Of a stretch of DNA of 64,000 nucleotides, positions 42,967 through 53,378 are shown piece by piece (the first letter of the stretch is position 1; every line of letters starts with the position of its first letter). A program made the position numbers and the translations under genes. Source of the stretch: Thermoanaerobaculum sp. (GTDB lineage: Bacteria; Acidobacteriota; Thermoanaerobaculia; Multivoradales; UBA5704); assembly GCA_021154885.1 (NCBI GenBank), contig JAJKHS010000095.1, forward strand, positions 17,707 to 81,706. Direction: 5' to 3'. Below the pieces are notes generated by a model, which saw only the letters and a list, made by a program, of their open reading frames with translations, searched no databases and was not told the origin of the DNA.

Positions 42967-43785
42967 ATGCAGAGAACTGTGATACTCCCCGTCGCAGCCC
43001 TTCTGATCCTGTTGCCGGCGCTCGGCTGCGGCAAGGTCCAGGCCCGGGCCGAGTTGAAGAAGGGCAACTCGTACTACCAGGCAGAGTCGTACACGAAGGC
43101 GATCAGCCAGTACAAGCGGGGTCTCCAGTTGGACCCCGACGCCACGTTCGCCTGGCGCTCCCTGGGACTGTCCGCGCTCGCTCTCTACCGCCCCGGGGAC
43201 GACAGCCCGCAGAACGTCGAGTACGCCGACACCGCCATCAACGCCTTCGAGAAGTATCTCGCCGAATACCCCAAGGACGAAAAGGTCGAAGAGTATCTGA
43301 TGTCGACCCTGGTCAACGCCAAGAAGTACGACGAGGCCCTCGCCTTCATCGACCGGCGGATCAAGGAGATGCCCCAGGAGGCTTCGAAGCTCTCGAAGTA
43401 CCGGGTCACCATCCTGACCCAGGCCGGGCGGCTGGACCAGGCGTTCCAGCTCGCCTCCCAGCTTCAGGGGCAGGAGCGCGCCGAGGCGCTCTATTCGATC
43501 GGCGTCTCGGCGTGGGACAAGGCCTATCGCGACCCCTCCATCAACTACGAGGAGCGGCAGAAGGTGGTGGACATGGGCCTGCAGGCGCTCAAGCAGGCTC
43601 TGGACGTCAAGCCGGACTATTTCGAGGCGATGGCCTATTACAGCCTCCTGTTCCGCGAGAAGGCGAAGGCGGAGATCGACGCCACCAAGCGCCTGGACTA
43701 CACGGCGCAGGCGGACCAGTGGCTGAAGAAGGCGATCGAGCTGCGCAAGAAATCGCAGCCCCAGCAGACCCCCGCTAAAACCTGA
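42967..43785 (+). CDS. TPR-containing lipoprotein of the TonB operon
   Basis: The 272-residue protein starts at ATG 42967 behind GGAGAGGTG. It has a lipoprotein signal with lipobox LPALGC (Cys near residue 19). TPR repeats follow (ELKKGNSYYQAESYTKAISQYKRGLQLDP and further units). It is probably tethered in the periplasm as an accessory scaffold of the TonB-ExbB-ExbD machine; TPR proteins are commonly encoded with such systems. It lies 20 bp before the tonB-like gene. No enzyme motif. Confidence 0.85.
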   Translation: MQRTVILPVAALLILLPALGCGKVQARAELKKGNSYYQAESYTKAISQYKRGLQLDPDATFAWRSLGLSALALYRPGDDSPQNVEYADTAINAFEKYLAEYPKDEKVEEYLMSTLVNAKKYDEALAFIDRRIKEMPQEASKLSKYRVTILTQAGRLDQAFQLASQLQGQERAEALYSIGVSAWDKAYRDPSINYEERQKVVDMGLQALKQALDVKPDYFEAMAYYSLLFREKAKAEIDATKRLDYTAQADQWLKKAIELRKKSQPQQTPAKT

Positions 43786-43805
43786 CCACAGGTGGGAAGG
43801 AAGCC

Positions 43806-44573
43806 ATGTTCGAGAACTCTCTGATCGATCTGGACACGGTTCACAAGCGCGGCGTGCGCTGGTGGCTGATGCCCGTGGCGCTGGTGCTCCACATCGTCGC
43901 GGGCGGCGCGCTGTTGTTCGCGCAGTACTGGAACGTCCCCGAGGTGGCCGAGCCGCCGATCAACGTGGTGTTCATCAACGCCGCGCCGCCGCCGCCGCCC
44001 CCGCCGCCGGCGCCGCCACCGCCGGCCGCCGCCACCCCGAAGCCGGTGCCCAAGGACGTGCCGAAGATCGTCCCCACCACCCCGGTGCAGCCCGTTCAGA
44101 TCCCGGACAAGGTGCCGGAGGCGAACACCAACCCGGAGCCCAGCGCCGTTGACACCGGCGTGCCGGGAGGCGTCGAGGGCGGCGTGCCCGGCGGTGTCGT
44201 GGGTGGCGTCGTCGGCGGCGTCGTCGGCGGCGTGCCGGGCGGTGTCGTGGGCGGAACGCCGGGCGGCGTGCCGTCGGACGACGCTCCCCTGCGCGTCGGC
44301 GGCGCCGTCACCCGGCCGGAGATCATCAATCAGATCAAGCCGGTCTACACCGAGCTCGCCCGCCGGGCGCGCGTCACCGGCACGGTGATCGTCGAGGCGA
44401 TCATCGACACGCAAGGCAACGTCACCAACGTGCGCGTGCTCAAGGGCCTGCCCATGGGCCTGGACCACGCCGCCGTGGATGCGGTGCAGAAGTGGAAGTT
44501 CAAGCCGGCTACGCTCGAAGGCCGGCCGGTCAAGGTCTATTACGTGCTGACGGTCAATTTCCAGGTGCAGTGA
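43806..44573 (+). CDS. Energy transducer TonB-like protein with Gly-Val repeat
   Basis: The 255-residue protein has an N-terminal membrane anchor (WWLMPVALVLHIVAGGALLF), a Pro-rich run and a Gly-Val repeat (GGV/GVP units, about residues 118-157). The C-terminal TonB domain carries KPVYTELARRARVTGTVIVEAIID, then AVDAVQKWKFKPATLEGRPVKV. It transmits proton-motive force from ExbB/ExbD to outer-membrane receptors. The elastin-like spacer is unusual beside the normal Pro-Lys/Pro-Glu spacer. Its genes follow in the order exbB, exbD, exbD. Confidence 0.92.
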   Translation: MFENSLIDLDTVHKRGVRWWLMPVALVLHIVAGGALLFAQYWNVPEVAEPPINVVFINAAPPPPPPPPAPPPPAAATPKPVPKDVPKIVPTTPVQPVQIPDKVPEANTNPEPSAVDTGVPGGVEGGVPGGVVGGVVGGVVGGVPGGVVGGTPGGVPSDDAPLRVGGAVTRPEIINQIKPVYTELARRARVTGTVIVEAIIDTQGNVTNVRVLKGLPMGLDHAAVDAVQKWKFKPATLEGRPVKVYYVLTVNFQVQ

Positions 44574-44610
44574 GCGCCTAGGTCTTCAGAAAAGGGAAAA
44601 GGAGAAGCGC

Positions 44611-45294
44611 ATGGATCTGAGTCCTCTTACCTTGTGGCAACAGATGACCATCCTCAACAAGGGGGTCATCATTATCCTCATCCTCCTGTCGATCTGGTCG
44701 CTCTACGTCTCGGTCGAGAGGGTGATCATGTTCAGCAAGGCGCGCAAGCAGTCGTTGCAGTTCGCCCGGCAGGCGACCGAGCACCTGAAGAACGATCGCC
44801 CCCAGGCTGCCATCGACGCGGCCAGCAAGTACCCCCAGAGCCACCTGGCCCGCGTCGTGTCCGCCGGCCTCCAGTCGTTCCAGTACGAGAGTCAGACCAG
44901 CCCGCTCTCCGAGCAGGAGATCGTGGAGGCCGCCACCCGCGCCGTCGAGCGCGCCACCCTGCTCACCACCTCGGACCTGAAGCGGGGCATTGGCTCGCTG
45001 GCCACCATCGCCACCATCACCCCCTTCATCGGCCTGTTCGGCACCGTGATCGGCATCATCAACGCCTTCCACGGCATCGCGCTCGCCGGCTCGGGTGGTA
45101 TCGGCACCGTGTCGTCCGGTATCGCCGAAGCGCTCGTGGCCACCGCCTTCGGCCTCGGCGTCGCCATCCCGGCGGCCTGGATGTTCAACTACTTCACCAA
45201 CAAGCTGGAGCGGCTGCAGATCGAAATGTCGAACTCGTCCTCGGAGCTGGTCGACTTCTTCATGAAGCGCCAGAAGAGCAAGCATGCTGCCTAA
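44611..45294 (+). CDS. MotA/TolQ/ExbB proton channel protein
   Basis: The 227-residue protein has three membrane segments. The first is at residues 18-38 (IIILILLSIWSLYVSVERVI). The family core has LKRGIGSLATIATITPFIGLFGTVIGIINAFHGIA and ISEAL-like GIAEALVATAFGLGVAIPAAWMFNYF. It forms the pentameric stator channel with the ExbD proteins encoded next. GGGAAAAGGAGAAGCGC precedes the ATG. Its 3' end overlaps exbD-1 by 11 bases. Confidence 0.94.
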   Translation: MDLSPLTLWQQMTILNKGVIIILILLSIWSLYVSVERVIMFSKARKQSLQFARQATEHLKNDRPQAAIDAASKYPQSHLARVVSAGLQSFQYESQTSPLSEQEIVEAATRAVERATLLTTSDLKRGIGSLATIATITPFIGLFGTVIGIINAFHGIALAGSGGIGTVSSGIAEALVATAFGLGVAIPAAWMFNYFTNKLERLQIEMSNSSSELVDFFMKRQKSKHAA

Positions 45295-45721
45295 ACACGA
45301 GAAGCTCAACCTCGTGAGAGGGGTGCGGAGCGACATCAACGTCACTCCTCTCGTCGACGTCTGCCTGGTGCTGCTGATCATCTTCATGGTCGTCACCCCG
45401 ATGCTCCAGAAGGGGGTCGACGTGAAGCTGCCCGAGACCACGAAACCGGACAAGATGCCGGAAGGTCAGAAGCAGCTCAACGTGGCGATCAAGTCGGATG
45501 GCAGCGTCTTCGTAGAGCAGAACTGGGTGCCCAACGACAACGTCAAGGCCGCTTTCACCGACATCCACACCCAGACGCCGGACAAGTCGGTGGTCATCAA
45601 GGCGGACAAGCGGCTGAAGTACAAAGAGGTCCGGAAGGTGATGCAGATCATCAACGAGGCGGGGTTCAGCCGCGTCGGACTGGTCACCGAGAAGGAAAAA
45701 AAGCAGGGCGGCTCCGCTTAG
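45284..45721 (+). CDS. ExbD/TolR biopolymer transport protein (1)
   Basis: The 145-residue protein has the conserved SDINVTPLVDVCLVLLIIFMV, with the protonatable Asp in the single membrane helix, then a periplasmic ExbD domain. It pairs with a second, different ExbD encoded next. Two ExbD paralogues per system are frequent in Acidobacteriota, Bacteroidota and Myxococcota. Translation begins inside the exbB gene. Confidence 0.94.
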   Translation: MLPKHEKLNLVRGVRSDINVTPLVDVCLVLLIIFMVVTPMLQKGVDVKLPETTKPDKMPEGQKQLNVAIKSDGSVFVEQNWVPNDNVKAAFTDIHTQTPDKSVVIKADKRLKYKEVRKVMQIINEAGFSRVGLVTEKEKKQGGSA

Positions 45722-45748
45722 GGCGGCCTCCCGCAGGAGTGAACGACC

Positions 45749-46198
45749 ATGGCTATGAACGTTTCAGGTGCCGGTGGCGGCGTCCGCAGTGATATCAACA
45801 TCACGCCGTTGGTGGACGTGGTGCTCGTGCTGCTGATCATCTTCATGGTGGCGGTGCCTCTGCTGCAGATGGGATACCCCGTGCAGGTGCCGCCCAAAGT
45901 CGAGACGGCGGCCCCTCCTCCCCAGTCCGACGATCAGGTGATCGTGCGCCTGGACGGGCAGGGCAACATGTTCATCAACAAGACGATGTATCCTGAGAAA
46001 GAGTTCGGGGCCAAGCTCCGCGAGGCGATGACCGGCCGGGCGAGCAAGGTGGTCTTCTTCGCCGCGGACGGCGAGCTGCCCTACGAGAAGGTGGCCCACT
46101 TCATGGACCTGTGCCGCAACAACGGCGCGGACAATCTGGGCATCGTCTTCGATGACCTGCGGGCCGGCGGCGGCGCTTCCCCCGCCGGCGCTCCGTAG
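45749..46198 (+). CDS. ExbD/TolR biopolymer transport protein (2)
   Basis: The 149-residue protein has the same helix signature (SDINITPLVDVVLVLLIIFMV) and a periplasmic domain with a Pro-rich linker (VETAAPPPQS). It is clearly diverged from ExbD-1, so the duplication is old. GCAGGAGTGAACGACC precedes the ATG. It is the last gene before a strong terminator. Confidence 0.94.
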   Translation: MAMNVSGAGGGVRSDINITPLVDVVLVLLIIFMVAVPLLQMGYPVQVPPKVETAAPPPQSDDQVIVRLDGQGNMFINKTMYPEKEFGAKLREAMTGRASKVVFFAADGELPYEKVAHFMDLCRNNGADNLGIVFDDLRAGGGASPAGAP

Positions 46199-46239
46199 GT
46201 CGTCGCTGTCGTCGGCGGCAAAGTCCAGCGCTTCTCCCG

Positions 46240-46280
46240 ATCCCCCCTCGTCCCGGAAGGCGAGGGGGGATTTGCTTGCC
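46240..46280 (+). terminator. Strong hairpin terminator after the TonB operon
   Basis: ATCCCCCCTCG (46240-46250) pairs perfectly over 11 bp with CGAGGGGGGAT (46261-46271), followed by TTGCTTGCCTT. It sits between convergent genes and may serve both strands. Confidence 0.8.
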
Positions 46281-46297
46281 TTGGCAGGAGGGCGAGC

Positions 46298-46759
46298 TCA
46301 GCCGTCGCCGCGCAAGGTGTGGCGGAGGCGGCCGAGGAACTGGTTGAGGAAGTGCGCGCGGTCGAGGAAGGGGAGCATCGGCCGGCCGCGCACCCCGAGC
46401 TCCCGCTGCAGGGCGAGGAGCCCCGCGTGGTGCGGATCGATCTTCAGCCCGTCGCGCACGGCGCGGACGGCGCCGGAGCGTTGGCGCGCCAGCAGGCAGG
46501 TGCGGGCCAGGTTGAGGTAGTTGTCCGCCTGGTAGAACTCCACCTTGACGGAATGGCGGCAGAGCTTGAGCCCCTCCCGGACCCGCTGCTCCCGCAACGC
46601 GATACCGTAGCCCAGGTAGGAGTAGAAGATCCCCGGCAGGCCCGTGTCTCCCCGCTCGGCGATCTGCCCCAGGTAGCGGAGACCCTCGTTCCAGTCCCCC
46701 CGCCGGCAGCAGTCGATCCCCCTCCGCATCGTCGTGAGCAGCTCGGCACTCGCGGCCAT
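46298..46759 (-). CDS. Small TPR-like cytoplasmic protein
   Basis: The 153-residue product starts at ATG 46759 with GGGAGGAG nine bases upstream; an upstream in-frame ATG at 46807 would read through the promoter region. Helical repeats are MRRGIDCCRRGDWNEGLRYLGQIAERG and YLNLARTCLLARQRSGAVRAVRDGLKIDPHHAGLL. There is no signal peptide. It is divergent from the cyclic-nucleotide-binding TPR gene, which has similar repeats, so they may act together. Function unknown. Confidence 0.75.
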   Translation of the reverse strand: MAASAELLTTMRRGIDCCRRGDWNEGLRYLGQIAERGDTGLPGIFYSYLGYGIALREQRVREGLKLCRHSVKVEFYQADNYLNLARTCLLARQRSGAVRAVRDGLKIDPHHAGLLALQRELGVRGRPMLPFLDRAHFLNQFLGRLRHTLRGDG

Positions 46760-46876
46760 GGTGAAAAACTCCTCCCAGCAAGATAATAGGTAAATGTACA
46801 TAAACAAGAGCCGGTGTTCAAGCTCTCCGTCGTGCTAGACTTGTCACCCCTTGCTTCAACCTGAGGATGGCGCGGT

Positions 46877-48664
46877 ATGAGTGACCCGCAGAGCTCCCCT
46901 TCCAACCGCGAGGTCCAGGAGCTGACCGATCTGGCGCGGCGCTTCAGCGAGAGCGGACGCCACGAGGAGGCGGCGGACCTCCTGCTGCTCGCCCTGCGGC
47001 TGGACCCCAAGAACCTGAGTGTCAAGCTGGGACTGGCCGAGGTGCGCAAGCGCCAGCAGCAGTTTCAGGGCGGGAGATCCCGCAGCCTGCGCGACCTGCT
47101 GCGGGAGGGACACCGGCGCAACGCCATCGACGCCGCCCACTTCCTCGGCCTCGCCCACCTCTACGCCGACAAGGGGGAGAACGTCCGGGCCATCGACTGC
47201 ATCGAGGTGGCCAAGGCCAAGGACCTGGCGAACCCGGCCAACCACAAGCTCCATGCCCGGCTCCTCTTCCGCCGCCGCGACTTCGACGGCGCCGCCGAGG
47301 AGTTCGGCCGCGCCCTGCGCTACAACCCGTTCGACCGCGAGACGGCCGAGAACCTCGGCCGCGCCGAGTACGAGCGCAAGCAGTTCGAGGCCGCCCTCGG
47401 TGCCACCGTGCACGCCTTCCTGCTGCTCAACGACGGCGACGAGGAGGGAGTGCGGCGGCTGCGGCGGCGCATCCAGACGCTGAAGCAGATCCTCGGCTGG
47501 GGCAACCGCGAGCTCTCCCGCCTCTTCCGCGAGCGCCAGGAGATGGTGCACACCGCCTTCGACCGCCTGGAGTGGCACCGCGAGCGCTTCCTGGAGCAGG
47601 GCGGCCTGCCCGGGGCCAACCTCAGCCTCACGGCGCCGCCGTCGTCGCGCCGCGAGGCCGGCGGCCAGATCGAGCTGGCGGCCCGGCTGCGGCGGCTCAA
47701 GCCCCTGGCCCACTTCTCCGACGAGCAGATCTTCCGCCTCACCCAGGCGGTGCGCGAGGAGATCCACGACGTCGGCAACCTGGTCTACGCCCACCGCAGC
47801 CAGGGGCGCGACCTCTACGTGCTGGAGCGGGGGGAGGTCAGCCTCCAGCGCACCACCACCTACGGCACCTTCACCCTCGGCGTGGTGGACTCGGGCGAGC
47901 TGTTCGGCGAGGGGGGCTTCCTCACCGCCCACGAGCGGAATTCCGACGCGCTCGCCGCCACCGCCAGCCAGGTCTTCCGCTTGGAGTCCGGGGTGATGGA
48001 CAACCTCGTCGAGGCTTCGCCCGAGATGGGAGTCCAGGTCTACTGGACTCTCTGGCACAGCCTGGCGCGCAAGCTGCGGGCCACCAACGACCAGCTCAAG
48101 ACGTTCTTCTCCGACGAGTCGCTGCCGGAGAGCTTCCTGCGCCTGCGCAAGCAGCCGACGGGGGCTGCCGCGAGCGTCAAGGTGGAGCCGTCGGACAAGA
48201 TCCGCCTCTTCCGCGAGCAGGGGCTCTCCCGCCGCGAGCTGATGACGCTCGCCACCTTCTCCAAGGAGAAGCGCTTCGCGGCCGGCGCCTACCTCTTCCA
48301 GGAGGGGGACGAGGGCTCGGAGATGTACGTCGTGCTGGAAGGCCGGGTGGTGATCTCCAAGTTCATCCCCGGCGCCGGCGAGGAGGCCCTGGCCGTCCTG
48401 GAGCGGGGGGACTTCTTCGGCGAGATGTCATTGATCGACGGCGAGCCCCGCTCGGCCGACGCCAAGGCCCACGGCGGTCCGCTGACCGTGCTGGCCCTGG
48501 ATCAGGGGACGGTGCGGGAGATCCTCGCCATGGACCCCCACGCCGCCCTGGAGTTCCTCCAGCTCCTCTGCCGCCTCGTCGCCGGCCGCCTGCGGGAGAT
48601 CGACGAGAAGGTCATCGGCTGGAGGATCATGTCGGGCGAGCGGAACGAGAGCGTGTCGGCGTAG
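46877..48664 (+). CDS. TPR protein with two cyclic nucleotide-binding domains
   Basis: The 595-residue protein has an N-terminal TPR array (about residues 10-200), then two cNMP-binding folds. The first is at about 275-400 (LKPLAHFSDEQIFRL and GELFGEGGFLTAHERNSDALAAT). The second is at about 430-565 (FSKEKRFAAGAYLFQEGDEGSEMYVVLEGRVVISK and LERGDFFGEMSLIDGEPRSADAKA). The second keeps the FGEMSLIDGEPRSA phosphate-binding cassette; the first is degenerate. No DNA-binding helix follows, so it is not a CRP regulator. A cyclic-nucleotide-responsive scaffold is the likely role. Confidence 0.85.
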   Translation: MSDPQSSPSNREVQELTDLARRFSESGRHEEAADLLLLALRLDPKNLSVKLGLAEVRKRQQQFQGGRSRSLRDLLREGHRRNAIDAAHFLGLAHLYADKGENVRAIDCIEVAKAKDLANPANHKLHARLLFRRRDFDGAAEEFGRALRYNPFDRETAENLGRAEYERKQFEAALGATVHAFLLLNDGDEEGVRRLRRRIQTLKQILGWGNRELSRLFRERQEMVHTAFDRLEWHRERFLEQGGLPGANLSLTAPPSSRREAGGQIELAARLRRLKPLAHFSDEQIFRLTQAVREEIHDVGNLVYAHRSQGRDLYVLERGEVSLQRTTTYGTFTLGVVDSGELFGEGGFLTAHERNSDALAATASQVFRLESGVMDNLVEASPEMGVQVYWTLWHSLARKLRATNDQLKTFFSDESLPESFLRLRKQPTGAAASVKVEPSDKIRLFREQGLSRRELMTLATFSKEKRFAAGAYLFQEGDEGSEMYVVLEGRVVISKFIPGAGEEALAVLERGDFFGEMSLIDGEPRSADAKAHGGPLTVLALDQGTVREILAMDPHAALEFLQLLCRLVAGRLREIDEKVIGWRIMSGERNESVSA

Positions 48665-48676
48665 GGGGGAAGAAAG

Positions 48677-48760
48677 AAAGGGACAAGAGGGACTCCAGGG
48701 ACAGCAGGGACGAAAACCGCCGAAAAATCCTGTTGTCCCTGAAGTCCCTGCTGTCCCTTT
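48677..48760. repeat. Inverted repeat of 9-bp GGGACNNCA units, copy 3
   Basis: Left arm units GGGACAAGA, GGGACTCCA, GGGACAGCA, GGGAC; right arm the inverse, GTCCCTGAAGTCCCTGCTGTCCC, then TTTT. It fills the gap between two convergent stop codons and may work as a bidirectional terminator. Confidence 0.82.
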
Positions 48761-50000
48761 TACTCGTACCGCAGCGCCGACGACGGATCCACCCGCGCCG
48801 CCCGCCAAGCCGGGGCGAAGCAGGCGAGGAGGGTGACGAGCAGGGCGAAGCCCACCACCGCCAGCAGGTCCCGCGGCGCGACCCGGAACGGCACGGAGCT
48901 GATGAAGTAGATCGCCGCCACCTCGGCGTCGAAGCGCACCAGCTCGAAGGTGGTGAGCACCCAGCAGACGCCTGAGCCGGCCGCCACACCCAGCAGCGTC
49001 CCCAGCGTTCCCAGGAACCCGCCGTAGATGAGGAAGACCAGGCGCAGCTTGCCCGGCCGCAGGCCCAGGGCCCCCAGCAGGCCGATGTCGCGCATCCGCT
49101 CCCGCACCAGCACCACCAGGGTCGAGGCGACGTTGAAGGTGGAGACGAGTACGATCAGCCCCAGCACCAGGAAGAGGGCCACCTGCTGGAGCTTCAAGGC
49201 GGTGAACAGCTCGTGGTTGAGCTGCCGCCAGTCGGTGACGATGAAGTCGGGCTCCAGCACCCGGGTCGCCGCCGTGGAGATGCGCGGCGCCTCGTCGGCG
49301 TCGGCCACCGTGAGCTCCAGCAGGTCCACCGAGGCCGGGCCGCCCATCAGCGTCTCCACCATGGGGCGGTCGAGGAGCACCCAGCTCCGGTCGAACTCGG
49401 CGAAGCCGGTGGAGAAGGTGCTGGAGACCCGCACGCTCTGATAGCGGAAGCGCGGCCGGCCGTCGTGGAACCCCAGGGCCACCAGGCGGAGGACGTCCCC
49501 CCGGTGAGCCGCCAGCTTGTCGGCCAGGTCTTTTCCCAGCACGGCGCCGGGGAGGCCGTCCGCTCCCGGCCGGAGCTGCTCGGCGCTGGCCGTGAGCTGG
49601 CCGCCGCCGGCGTCGACGCCGCGCAGCACGACCTCCAGGCCCGAGGGGCGGCCGGAGCTCGCGAGGGAGCCCTGGCCGTAGGCCACGCGGCCGATGCGCT
49701 GGACGCCGGGGATGGCCAGCAGCGCCTTGCGTTTCGCCTCGGAGAGGGCGGCGTCGCCCCCCACCGGATAGGCGATCACCGCCGCGTTCCCCCGCACCAG
49801 CTTGCTCTGCAGGTCCTGCCGGTAACCGGTCATCAGGGCCATGGCGATCACCATGGCGGTGACGCCCAGGGCGGTCGAGAGCAGGGCCGCCCGCGCCGTG
49901 CCGTCCAGCAGGCGGCTGCGCCGCCCCCGCAGGAACCGCCAGGCGATGAGCCAGGGCAGGGGACCGGAGAGGAGGGGCTCGGAGCCGGGGGATGAGGGCG

Positions 50001-50004
<4 letters not shown>
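48760..50004 (-). CDS. FtsX/LolC-E-type ABC transporter permease
   Basis: The 414-residue protein has the LolC/E layout: an N-terminal segment in [44 protein letters not shown], a periplasmic MacB-PCD-like domain (about 60-260), and three C-terminal membrane helices with [28 protein letters not shown]. It should extract or export lipoproteins or lipids with an ATPase encoded elsewhere. GTG 50004 overlaps the carA stop by four bases, an odd operon partner for a biosynthetic gene. Confidence 0.87.
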
Positions 50005-51164
<1,160 letters not shown>

Positions 51165-51209
51165 GGCAGCCCTGGATTGACCCCGGAGCTGCCCACGAGG
51201 AGGAACGGC

Positions 51210-52016
51210 ATGCGGATGTCGCGTCACCTGCGCTTCCTGGCGCTGATCAGTCTGATCGGTCTGCTCGGCCTTCAGGGATCGGCCGCCCTGGCCGCCAGCG
51301 GCTACATCGTCTACCTGAAGGACGGCCACACGATCGCCGCCAAGGAGAAGTACCGGGTCGACAGGGACAAGGCCATCATCACCCTGCTCAACGGCACGCA
51401 GTCGTTCATTCCACTGGTCCAGATCGACGTCGCCAAAACCGATCAGGCCAACCGCGACGGTTACGGCAACGCCGTCGTCCTCCCCGGCGCTCCCCAGGAC
51501 GTGACCGCCGCCCCCAAGACGGCGAAGGACCGCACCCTGGCCGACCTCATCAAGTCCCGCGAGGCCGCGCCACGCGAGCTGCCGACCAGCCGCCGCGACA
51601 AGAACGCGCCCATGCCCGGCCGCCTGATGAAAACCAGGGCAGGCTTCAACGACCTCTCCACCCTGCCCCAGAAACCCTATCCCCAGGCCGATGTCTCGAC
51701 CGAGCTGCAGCAGGCCTTCCACAGCCAGGGCTTCGAGGAGGTGGAGATCTACGAGGGCACTCAGGGCGACCGGCCGCTGCTCGCCATCACCACCAACTCC
51801 GAGGGCTCCGTCTTCAAAGCGCTGAGCACCGCCGCCAACGCCCTGCTGCGCGTCCGCGACCTCTATCCCAACAAGGTGGGCGCCCTCGAGCTGCTGATGA
51901 CCATGCCCAGTCGCGAGCGGGCCGGCCAGTTCGTGCTGACGCCCGACCAGGCCTCCGAGCTGGCGGCCAAGAAGACCGATCTCTCCGCCTTCTTCATCCG
52001 CAACGTACAGTTCTAG
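51210..52016 (+). CDS. Secreted hypothetical protein
   Basis: The 268-residue protein starts at ATG 51210 (GAGGAGGAACGGC upstream) and has a signal peptide ([23 protein letters not shown]). The mature N-terminus carries [38 protein letters not shown], a short beta-meander found at the start of several acidobacterial-type secreted proteins. A basic linker and an alpha/beta domain (about 150-268) follow. No enzyme motif. About 110 bp separate it from the ABC transporter genes; it may be independent. Confidence 0.75.
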   Translation: MRMSRHLRFLALISLIGLLGLQGSAALAASGYIVYLKDGHTIAAKEKYRVDRDKAIITLLNGTQSFIPLVQIDVAKTDQANRDGYGNAVVLPGAPQDVTAAPKTAKDRTLADLIKSREAAPRELPTSRRDKNAPMPGRLMKTRAGFNDLSTLPQKPYPQADVSTELQQAFHSQGFEEVEIYEGTQGDRPLLAITTNSEGSVFKALSTAANALLRVRDLYPNKVGALELLMTMPSRERAGQFVLTPDQASELAAKKTDLSAFFIRNVQF

Positions 52017-52126
52017 GCCGTCACCCCGGGGCCGGGATGACGAGGGCCCGCGGCTCCACGACACTAAAACAATCCTGTCACGATATGATCGCCCAGCGAC
52101 ACTCTACCTCCCAAAGGAGATCTGCG

Positions 52127-53197
52127 ATGAGCAAGCTGGGGAAGATCGCGCTGGGTGCGGTGGCGGTGAACGTCATGCTCGCCCTGCTGCACGGCTGGCT
52201 GAATCTGGGGATCGATCCCGCCCGGGTGCTGAGCTTCAAGAAGGGAACGGCAGTGGCGGAGGAGACCCGGTTCCGGGTCGGCTTCCTCCCTGTGACGTGA
52301 CACCTCACCTGCCCCGTCACCGACTGGATCAACAGGAACGCGGTCGGCAAGGGGTTCTACGAACCCGTGAGGTTCAACGGCTTTCCGGAGATCAAGGAGT
52401 CGCTCATCGCCGGCTACCTGCCGGCCACATTCATGCTGGCCCCCATGGCCATGGCGCTGCGCGAGCAGGGAGTGCCGATCAAGATCGTCTACCTCGGCCA
52501 TCGCGACGGCACGGCGCTGATGGTGAACAAAGGCTCGGACGTTTTGAGCGTCCGCGACCTGCGCGGCAAACGGGTGGCGGTGCCCAACCGCTTCTCCAAC
52601 CAGTACCTGCTGCTGCTCAAGGCCTTGAGCGATCAGGGGATGACGCTCAAGGACATCGAGATGGTCGAGATGCCGCCCCCCGACATGCCGGCGTCGCTGT
52701 ATTCCAAGGCGGTGGACGCCATCACCTCGGGTGAGCCGTTCATGGCCCAGACCGAGATGGACGGCTATGGCCGGGTGCTCTACCAGGCCAAGGACATCTG
52801 GCCCAACTTCATCTCCTGTGTGCTGGTGGTCTCGCAGAAGACCATCGACGAGCACCCGCAGTGGGTGCAGCAGTTGGTGGACGGCATCGCCAGGAGCGGC
52901 ATGTGGCTCGAGGGCGGCATGGACCACCGCATGGCGGCTGCCCGGGCGGTGGCGACGGGCTACTACAACCAGGACCCGCGCCTGCTCAGCTTCGTGCTCA
53001 GCAAGCCGCCGGACCGGGTGCGGTACAACAAGCTCCGGCTGGCCCGGGACGACTTCCAGCAGATCGCCGACCTGGCTTTCAAGGCCGGGGTGCTGAAGCG
53101 CCATATGAAGTTCGAAGAGTACGCGGACCCCCGCTTCTCGGAGCAGACGGTGGGCGCCGTCCAGTACGACTGGGCTCCCCCGAAGCCCCAGAGCTGA
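52127..53197 (+). CDS. ABC importer substrate-binding protein, probable selenoprotein, copy 1
   Basis: Read as one gene, this is 356 residues: AAAGGAGATCTGCG precedes ATG 52127, and an in-frame TGA at 52298-52300 gives residue 58. Before it lies RFRVGFLPVT, after it HLTCPVTDWI, so the motif is U-HLT-C. The downstream half is a complete NMT1/NrtA-like domain with strong codon bias, FNGFPEIKESLIAGYLPATFMLAPMAMALREQG and later SGEPFMAQTEMDGYG. The neighbouring paralogue has TGA at the same site. A stem-loop of SECIS type follows the TGA. An N-terminal membrane segment (IALGAVAVNVMLALLHGW) would anchor it. Ligand unknown; two independent stop mutations at one site are unlikely. Confidence 0.85.
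52311..52354 (+). promoter_or_regulatory. SECIS-like hairpin, copy 1
   Basis: Within the coding frame just after the TGA, CCCC (52312-52315) and CCGAC (52320-52324) pair with GTCGG (52343-52347) and GGGG (52351-52354). The apical loop is about 33 bases from the TGA, within the bacterial SECIS range. Sequence differs from copy 2 while outer pairing is kept. Confidence 0.55.
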
Positions 53198-53206
53198 GCC
53201 GTCCTT

Positions 53207-53236
53207 CCCCTGGGAGCCCGCGAGTGCTCCCGGGGG
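53207..53236 (+). terminator. Hairpin between the two substrate-binding protein genes
   Basis: CCCCTGGGAGC (53207-53217) pairs with GCTCCCGGGGG (53226-53236) with one wobble. There is no T-run, so it may be an mRNA stabiliser or partial terminator that gives the copies different levels. Confidence 0.45.
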
Positions 53237-53378
53237 AGCGCCAACGGTTTCGCTCCTGCTTGTCCCATATCATCCCACCAGGCACACCTTTCCTGCGGAG
53301 TCCTGAAGCTCTATCCTGCGGGTGGCAGCCGGCTCGGTTTCGGGTACGGTGATTGCCACTCTATTTCAGGGGGTCTCG

